Assembly: GCA_016292575.1 (NCBI GenBank) | Contig: JAEDIH010000054.1 | Coordinates: forward strand, 1-11,433 | Direction of reading: 5' to 3' | Length of the DNA: 11,433 nucleotides | Origin: Clostridiaceae bacterium | GTDB taxonomy: Bacteria > Bacillota > Clostridia > Oscillospirales > Acutalibacteraceae | Shown: positions 7,157 to 11,433 of the stretch, one piece after another | Numbering within the stretch: the stretch's first letter is position 1 | How the letters are laid out: each line of letters starts with the position of its first letter | Program-made: the position numbers and the translations under genes | Notes under the pieces: generated by a model | Databases searched by the model: none | What the model was told of the DNA's origin: nothing | The model's input: only the letters and a program-made list of their open reading frames with translations

Positions 7157-8453
7157 AACCGGCGAAAAGAGTGAAAGAAAAAGCAGAGAGCTTTTCATAA
7201 CAGTCAGAAACGCTCTTTACCTTACCTCATCAAAGGCATTCATTGCATTTATGATTGCCGTGCTGACCCTCTTTTCCGCCTCGCAGTTTCTTGATGTTCT
7301 CTGTCTTTATACCGAGGAAAAGCCGTATGTTAGGAATGCGTTTATCCAGGGTCCGCGCTTTAACTACAGGGAAAGCGAGCCGTTTAAGGAGGAGGTCAGA
7401 AACGCCCTGACTCATATTCTTGATTATGCGCTCAGATATCAGGATCCGGACGGTTTTGAAAGTCCGGACAGTATCCGCTTTCACATTGAGGAGGAAACCG
7501 GCAACTGCGAAAAGCAGATTAGAACCGTACTGGATATCCTTGACTATGAAACAAAGCACAATGAGGTTAAAGACGAATACTTCAAAAACGGCTTTGTTAC
7601 AAAAAAAGACGACGGCTCCTACAGCATTGATGAGGACAAAATTACCGCTTATTACAAAAAGCAGTACGACAATCTTATTGAGTCATACAAGCGTATTGAT
7701 GAAGGGTACAACGAAGCGGTAACCTATATAGAAAATCTTGACGGCGTTGTTTACGCAGTGTTTGACGCCGGGAAGGACTGCCTTGTTTCAAATGCGCCCG
7801 TTTCAACCAAAGAGCAGGCGCAAAAATACTTTTCCTCTCTTGAAAACTGCCTGATGGTCTTTGACTCAAAAAACCCGTACTATGTTCCCGGCCCGCTCCG
7901 GAATCTTTTTACCGTTGTTGAGGAGCTTGGCGACAATTACACGCAAAGCTTTGACATCTATATTTCGTTTTCTGGCGGTCTTGTTTTCAACGATGCGTGC
8001 CGCGGCATTGAAAGCAAGTATGAAAGCGTCTTTTCGCTCGTTGCAAGACATATGGCCCTTGGGGTTGCTCTTGCCGCAATCGGACTGATTTTGGTCTTTT
8101 TGCTGCTGCACCTTTCCGGTAGACGCGAATACAAGGGCGCACCGAAGTATGCACTGGCCGATAAGCTTCCGAACATTCTGCACGTTTCGGTACACCTGCT
8201 GATAGCCGGTTCAATGTTCTACCTGATTGAGGATTCGGTGTATCTGATTTTGAATCCCCACCTCAACACCACATGGCTTACCATTCAGCCTGATTATTTT
8301 AAGCTGAGAGCAGAGATTTGCAGCGCAATCTTTGTCATGTTCATGCTTGCCGCCGTCTGCTGCATCAAGCGCCACTATCTCCATAAAACCCTCCTTACAA
8401 ACACTTTGGTCTATAAATTGATACAAAAAGCAAAAAACAGGAAAAAGAAATGA
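7137..8453 (+). CDS. Four-helix membrane protein with large extracytoplasmic domain, function unknown
   Basis: I do not recognise a named family. The 438-residue protein has a basic cytoplasmic N-terminus, a first membrane helix at about 33-57, a charged outside domain of about 245 residues (58-304), then three more helices at about 305-327, 347-371 and 391-412, and a very basic C-terminal tail (ending in KAKNRKKK). The helix-large domain-helix layout is reminiscent of the sensor half of clostridial histidine kinases, but no HAMP, His-box or ATPase segment follows before the stop and terminator. ATG 7137 is chosen for AGGAGG at 7123-7128; it overlaps the end of ksgA by 20 nt, so the two are co-transcribed and probably coupled. 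It could be a sensor, an accessory subunit or a truncated receptor; the outside domain suggests sensing or envelope binding. Confidence 0.75.
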   Translation: MESINNKTGEKSERKSRELFITVRNALYLTSSKAFIAFMIAVLTLFSASQFLDVLCLYTEEKPYVRNAFIQGPRFNYRESEPFKEEVRNALTHILDYALRYQDPDGFESPDSIRFHIEEETGNCEKQIRTVLDILDYETKHNEVKDEYFKNGFVTKKDDGSYSIDEDKITAYYKKQYDNLIESYKRIDEGYNEAVTYIENLDGVVYAVFDAGKDCLVSNAPVSTKEQAQKYFSSLENCLMVFDSKNPYYVPGPLRNLFTVVEELGDNYTQSFDIYISFSGGLVFNDACRGIESKYESVFSLVARHMALGVALAAIGLILVFLLLHLSGRREYKGAPKYALADKLPNILHVSVHLLIAGSMFYLIEDSVYLILNPHLNTTWLTIQPDYFKLRAEICSAIFVMFMLAAVCCIKRHYLHKTLLTNTLVYKLIQKAKNRKKK

Positions 8454-8512
8454 TATACATTTTTCATTCCGGTTTCCGTCCGCTTCGCCTTAATATCTGC
8501 TTTTTGGTCAAA

Positions 8513-8554
8513 AACGTCCGTAAAGAAACAAACTTTACGGACGTTGATTTTTTT
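8513..8554 (+). terminator. Strong terminator of the ksgA operon
   Basis: A perfect 13-bp stem (8513-8525 with 8533-8545) closes the 7-nt loop AAACAAA and is followed by a run of seven T (8548-8554). It lies 60 nt past the stop of the membrane-protein gene. The inner part of the stem, GTAAAG-N7-CTTTAC, recurs as free dyads further along the same intergenic region. Confidence 0.9.
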
Positions 8555-8574
8555 GTAAAGCGAAAAGCTTTCGG

Positions 8575-8784
8575 TGTTGAAAACTTCGTTAAAAATGTTG
8601 AAAACAATGAGTTTTCAACAGTATTTTTTTATATTATAAATAAATCGTTTGAAAATTGTAAGCTTTTTAACTTTCCTAACACACTTTTCAACATTTTGAG
8701 TGATAATTATTCATTATTCAGGTTAGCTTTGCATATACATTTTTGCACCGCGTTTATTCATTTTTTTGCTGCGATTGTTGAAAA
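8575..8784. repeat. Cluster of five DnaA-box-like TTTTCAACA 9-mers
   Basis: The 9-mer occurs on the - strand (read as TGTTGAAAA) at 8575-8583, 8596-8604 and 8776-8784, and on the + strand at 8612-8620 and 8685-8693. The first two are 21 bp apart, about two helical turns. It matches 7 of 9 positions of the DnaA box TTATCCACA, including the conserved final ACA. An AT-only tract (8624-8644) sits within the cluster. Whether DnaA binds here is unknown; no dnaA or dnaN gene is in the window. Confidence 0.5.
8596..8630 (+). terminator. Second hairpin terminator-like structure
   Basis: TGTTGAAAAC (8596-8605) and GTTTTCAACA (8611-8620) are exact reverse complements around AATGA, followed by a T-run (8624-8630). 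It could back up the stronger terminator upstream. The same arms are two of the five DnaA-box-like 9-mers, so the dyad may instead be a protein-binding site. Confidence 0.45.
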
Positions 8785-8911
8785 GCGTGAAAAACGCCGG
8801 TTTCCATAACCTTATTCGGAATTTCCAAATCAACCGGACAAGAGAAAAAAATCAACCGGGAAAATGCGCTGAAAATTGAAAATTGACGGCTGTTTTTTGT
8901 CGAAAAAGTTC

Positions 8912-8932
8912 TGTAAAGTATATTGCTTTACA
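8912..8932. promoter_or_regulatory. Candidate operator, dyad copy 1 (TGTAAAG-N7-CTTTACA)
   Basis: TGTAAAG (8912-8918) and CTTTACA (8926-8932) form a perfect 7-bp dyad around a 7-nt AT-rich spacer. The 21-bp size suits a dimeric helix-turn-helix regulator. A second copy with the same arms and spacer length lies 55 bp further along. No regulator family is assigned. Confidence 0.5.
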
Positions 8933-8966
8933 CACATTCGCCTTAGCTTTGCAAGGTTGACCAATC

Positions 8967-8987
8967 TGTAAAGTTATTACCTTTACA
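8967..8987. promoter_or_regulatory. Candidate operator, dyad copy 2 (TGTAAAG-N7-CTTTACA)
   Basis: TGTAAAG (8967-8973) and CTTTACA (8981-8987) repeat the dyad at 8912 with the same 7-nt spacing but a different spacer sequence. It abuts a perfect TATAAT at 8989-8994 and would lie between that box and a weak -35 (CTGTAA, 8966-8971), the classic place for a repressor. That distal promoter would give a long leader to the SDR gene at 9171. Confidence 0.5.
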
Positions 8988-9090
8988 TTATAATAACACA
9001 TTTTTTCGAGCCTTTCCATTGCTTTTTTTGTGTGTTTTGTACGCCAAAAATTCATAAGTAGTTAACAAAATGTTAAAGATGTTGCAGATA

Positions 9091-9120
9091 TTGACATCAA
9101 CGTGCAAACACTGCTATAAT
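9091..9120 (+). promoter_or_regulatory. Consensus sigma-A promoter of the SDR gene
   Basis: A perfect TTGACA (9091-9096) and perfect TATAAT (9115-9120) with an 18-nt spacer; transcription should start near 9127, giving a leader of about 44 nt. The 9-mer ACGTGCAAA occurs twice, at 9100-9108 in the spacer and at 9125-9133 over the start point, which may be paired binding sites. Confidence 0.85.
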
Positions 9121-9170
9121 ATGTACGTGCAAAATTTTCTTTTACTATTCAGTGCATTGGAGGAATTAAA

Positions 9171-10193
9171 ATGAACGTATTTATGATCGGCGGAACCGGT
9201 CTGCTCGGCTGCGAAGCCGCAATCCAGCTCATCAAACACGGTCACAAGGTCACATCCGTTGCTTTGCCGCCTCTCCCCGAGGGAGCTCCGATTCCAAAGG
9301 AAATGGACATCGTGTTTGGCGATATCAACAAAAAGAGCGATGAAGAGATCCTTGATATGCTCAAGGGCAACGACGTTTTTATCTATGCCGCAGGCGTTGA
9401 CGAAAGAGTTGAATTCCCCGCTCCGGTAATGGACTATTACTACAAATACAACATTGCTCCGCTTGAAAGAATTTTCCCTCTTTGCAAAAAAGCAGGAGTG
9501 AAGCGTGCGGTTGTCCTCGGCTCATACTTTGCATACCTTTCAAAGCTTCGCCCGGATATGAGACTTCTTGACAGGAATCCGTACTTCAAGTCAAGAATTA
9601 TGCAGGAGGAGGTTTGCGAGGCCGCCTGCGATGACAGCTTCAGCTGTGCCGTTCTTGAGCTTCCGTACATCTTCGGCACTCAGCCCGGAAGAAAGCCCGT
9701 ATGGACCGTTCTCATTGAGCAGATTGCTTTCATGGATAAATGGCCGTTCACCATGTATCCGAAGGGAGGCACCGCAATGCTCACCTGCCGCCAGGTCGGC
9801 GAGGTTATCTGCGGCGCCGCCGAAAGGAAGAAGGCTGGCTTTGAGGCGATTCCAATCTCCATGTACAACCTCACCTGGACCGAGTTCCTTTCAATCGTTT
9901 ACGACGCAAGAGGAATGGGTAAGGACAGGAAGATCATCGGCGTTGCTCCGTGGATGATGAAGATGGGTATGATCAAGCCGGCTCTTGATTACAAAAAGAG
10001 AAAAATTGACTCCGGCATGGATCTGTTCAATCTTCCGGATATAATGGATATCAACCTTTTCATCAACAATACTTATGCTAAGGAGCTCGGCGCTACCGAG
10101 GACGATATTGTTGACGCTATCTTTGACTCAATCAGAGTTTCGGAAGCCTCCTACAACGGTACGGTCAAGCTTCTTGAGATGAAAGGCGAATAA
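9171..10193 (+). CDS. Extended short-chain dehydrogenase/epimerase-like protein, substrate unknown
   Basis: A 340-residue NAD(P)-binding protein of the NAD-dependent epimerase/dehydratase superfamily. The Rossmann motif GGTGLLG is at 7-13; the acidic residue usually ending the second strand to select NAD is not obvious, as the stretch reads HKVTSVALP. The strand before the active site, AVVLGSYFAY (113-122), offers S118 as the catalytic Ser, and NPYFKSR (136-142) supplies Y138, but the position four after it is Arg142 where family members have Lys. Activity may be altered, or the protein may be a binding or regulatory relative. ATG 9171 has GGAGG at 9159-9163, 7 nt away. It is a single-gene unit with its own consensus promoter and terminator, which suggests steady, fairly high expression. 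A sugar-nucleotide or small-aldehyde substrate is possible, but nothing here settles it. Confidence 0.85.
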   Translation: MNVFMIGGTGLLGCEAAIQLIKHGHKVTSVALPPLPEGAPIPKEMDIVFGDINKKSDEEILDMLKGNDVFIYAAGVDERVEFPAPVMDYYYKYNIAPLERIFPLCKKAGVKRAVVLGSYFAYLSKLRPDMRLLDRNPYFKSRIMQEEVCEAACDDSFSCAVLELPYIFGTQPGRKPVWTVLIEQIAFMDKWPFTMYPKGGTAMLTCRQVGEVICGAAERKKAGFEAIPISMYNLTWTEFLSIVYDARGMGKDRKIIGVAPWMMKMGMIKPALDYKKRKIDSGMDLFNLPDIMDINLFINNTYAKELGATEDDIVDAIFDSIRVSEASYNGTVKLLEMKGE

Positions 10194-10213
10194 TAACACG
10201 AAAAAGCTTTTTC

Positions 10214-10248
10214 CGCCGCTTGCATTAAACCGCAGGCGGCGTTTTTTT
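10214..10248 (+). terminator. Terminator of the SDR gene
   Basis: A GC-rich 10-bp stem with one G-U pair (10214-10223 with 10232-10241) closes an 8-nt loop and is followed by seven T (10242-10248), about 20 nt past the stop codon. A 14-bp palindrome, GAAAAAGCTTTTTC (10200-10213), lies directly before it. Confidence 0.92.
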
Positions 10249-10314
10249 GCACCGTCCGCAATAGTTTTGCAGACCTGCTTTTTTCCGTCTGCTCAGTACA
10301 CGCTTGCCGCCGAT

Positions 10315-10343
10315 TTGACAAAAGCCGAGTAATAATGTAAAAT
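10315..10343 (+). promoter_or_regulatory. Sigma-A promoter of the YabE-like gene
   Basis: A perfect TTGACA (10315-10320) is followed after 17 nt by TAAAAT (10338-10343, 5/6). Transcription should begin near 10350, giving a short leader of about 32 nt before the start at 10382. Confidence 0.75.
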
Positions 10344-10381
10344 ATTGGCAGTTTTGTAAACGAAGAAAACGAGGTGTTCCG

Positions 10382-11433
10382 ATGAATTTCACCTTTAAAA
10401 ATCAGGGTGGCGGACAGGCTGTTTCAAGGCTTTGTTCAATTCTGCTTTCGCTTTCCTTCCTCATTCTCTGCTCGGCGGCTGTTTTTACATTTGAAAAAGC
10501 CGTGCAGTTTACCGCAGAGGCAAAATACGAGGAGGAGGTTGCGGAAGTTATCGGCGCAAATTTGCAAACGCTTGTAAACGGTGTTGCAGAGCATTTTGAG
10601 GAGGAGCTTTCCTCTCAGAAAAGCTCAAACCGCAGTGCGCCCTCCCCGCTTTATCTCGGCGTTGGAAAAAACTTTAAGGTCACGGTTATCGCAGACGGCA
10701 AGAGGAAAGCATACTCGGTCAATTCGGGAACAGTCTCGGACATTCTCAAAAAAGCAGGAGTAAAAGTCGGCGAATATGACATTTTAAATCACGATCTTCA
10801 GGACGCGCTCAGACCGGACATGACCGTCAGGGTCAGGAGAGTCACCTTCTCGCTTGAAACGCAGACCGTCATGATAAAATACAAGACAAAAAAGAAAAAG
10901 ACAAGCGAGCTTTATCTCGGAGAAATGTATGTTGAAAAAGCCGGCGAAAACGGTGAGCGCGAGGACACCTATATCAATGTTTACATTGACGGCGAATATG
11001 AAAAGCGCAGCCTTATAAATTCCGAAACAAAAAAGGAAGCGGTAAACGAGGTGATTTTTACCGGAACAAAAAAGCGCATTGTGAAGCTTGACTCTGTCGG
11101 CGCCGTCGGTTATTCCGGTCTGCGTGCGGTATCAGAGCTTCCCTCAACGGTCAGGATAGAGCTTGACGAATACGGAAAGCCGACAAAATACAAGCAGAAA
11201 ATCGTTGGCTCCGCAACGGCATACTACGGCGGCGGCATAACCTCAACGGGACAGAGAGCCATGCCCGGCAGAGTTGCGGTCGATCCGCGAGAAATACCCT
11301 ACGGCTCAAAGCTTTACATTGTATCGTGCGACGGAACGTGCATCTACGGCTACTGCGAAGCAAGCGATACCGGCGGCTTTATCTATAACAGCCCGACCGT
11401 TGTTGATCTCTACTTCAACACCTATGACGAATG
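10382..11433 (+). CDS. YabE-like cell-wall protein with DUF348, G5 and 3D domains (3' end missing)
   Basis: The reading frame is open from ATG 10382 to the right edge (350 codons), so the C-terminus is cut off by the window. GAGGTG (10371-10376) supports the start. A basic N-terminus and a hydrophobic segment at about 16-36 form a signal or anchor, placing the rest outside the cell. Next come a helical linker (about 45-80), one DUF348-like beta-grasp unit (about 98-141), a G5 domain (about 152-232) and a 3D domain from about 276. The 3D domain starts GSATAYYGGG and shows the three aspartates D301, D329 and D342, as in YabE, Rpf-like and MltA-like peptidoglycan-cleaving proteins. The role is likely peptidoglycan turnover in growth or resuscitation. 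An unusual trio of cysteines, C316, C320 and C325, lies within the 3D fold. YabE genes lie close to rnmV and ksgA in many Firmicutes; here ksgA is 3.2 kb upstream and rnmV is not seen. Confidence 0.9.
   Translation, partial: MNFTFKNQGGGQAVSRLCSILLSLSFLILCSAAVFTFEKAVQFTAEAKYEEEVAEVIGANLQTLVNGVAEHFEEELSSQKSSNRSAPSPLYLGVGKNFKVTVIADGKRKAYSVNSGTVSDILKKAGVKVGEYDILNHDLQDALRPDMTVRVRRVTFSLETQTVMIKYKTKKKKTSELYLGEMYVEKAGENGEREDTYINVYIDGEYEKRSLINSETKKEAVNEVIFTGTKKRIVKLDSVGAVGYSGLRAVSELPSTVRIELDEYGKPTKYKQKIVGSATAYYGGGITSTGQRAMPGRVAVDPREIPYGSKLYIVSCDGTCIYGYCEASDTGGFIYNSPTVVDLYFNTYDE

Larger units (their letters stand above)
8454..9170. other. Gene-free AT-rich region rich in repeats and dyads
   Basis: About 700 bp between the membrane-protein gene and the SDR gene, clearly more AT-rich than the flanking genes. 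No reading frame here has a credible ribosome binding site and protein-like composition. It holds two hairpin terminators at its left end, five TTTTCAACA 9-mers (8575-8784), AT tracts (8621-8671), an 11-bp direct repeat TTAGCTTTGCA (8723-8733 and 8943-8953), two TGTAAAG-N7-CTTTACA dyads and a consensus promoter near the right end. A small RNA cannot be excluded but no known RNA fold is recognised. Confidence 0.7.

Noticed and set aside
8450..8809. 119-codon open frame on the + strand after the membrane-protein gene
   Set aside because: It runs straight through a perfect terminator hairpin and several AT repeats, lacks a good ribosome binding site, and its Phe/Asn-rich product is typical of translated AT-rich non-coding DNA. 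Overlap with the upstream stop (ATGA) is the only point in its favour.
8852..9055. 67-codon open frame on the - strand in the AT-rich region
   Set aside because: It covers both TGTAAAG dyads, has no convincing ribosome binding site, and shows no protein-like motif.
8454..9170. CRISPR array, tRNA, riboswitch or mobile element in the repeat-rich gap
   Set aside because: The repeats are short, unevenly spaced and in mixed orientation; no cloverleaf, known riboswitch core, transposase or terminal inverted repeat with target duplication could be recognised by eye.
10269..10292. GCAGAC/GTCTGC inverted repeat between the SDR terminator and the YabE-like promoter
   Set aside because: Only 6 bp with a 12-nt loop and no T-run; too weak to call a terminator or operator.

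Overview
The window looks like chromosomal DNA from a low-to-moderate GC Firmicute, most likely a gut-type clostridium (Oscillospirales/Ruminococcaceae-like). The grounds are strong AGGAGG-type ribosome binding sites, TTGACA/TATAAT promoters, U-tailed hairpin terminators, and a ksgA gene in the same neighbourhood as a YabE-like G5/3D-domain protein, as in many Firmicutes. The taxonomic call is an inference from gene style; no rRNA or other marker is present.

Region 1 (1-5082, + strand) is a compact four-gene operon: two tandem adenylate-forming acyl ligases, a stand-alone NRPS condensation-domain-like acyltransferase and a 70-residue acyl carrier protein. The genes overlap or lie 1-29 nt apart, follow one recognisable promoter and end in a bidirectional terminator. 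The set amounts to a minimal dissociated acyl-activation, carrier and condensation pathway with no thioesterase, no membrane transferase and no phosphopantetheinyl transferase in the window. Its product cannot be read from the sequence. It is the best candidate here for an undescribed system.

Region 2 (5083-8554) holds galE (UDP-glucose 4-epimerase, - strand, convergent with the operon) and, divergently, ksgA (16S rRNA dimethyladenosine transferase), whose end overlaps a gene for a four-helix membrane protein with a large extracytoplasmic domain. The galE/ksgA gap is a strikingly symmetrical divergent promoter: a perfect 11-bp inverted repeat carrying a TATAAT on each strand.

Region 3 (8454-9170) is a gene-free, very AT-rich stretch of about 700 bp. 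It holds two hairpin terminators, five copies of the 9-mer TTTTCAACA or its complement in 210 bp (DnaA-box-like), three dyads built on GTAAAG-N7-CTTTAC, and a consensus promoter for the next gene.

Region 4 (9171-11433) contains an extended short-chain dehydrogenase/epimerase-like protein with an Arg where the catalytic Lys is expected, a strong terminator, and the first 350 codons of a secreted or membrane-anchored YabE-like cell-wall protein (DUF348-G5-3D) that runs off the right edge.
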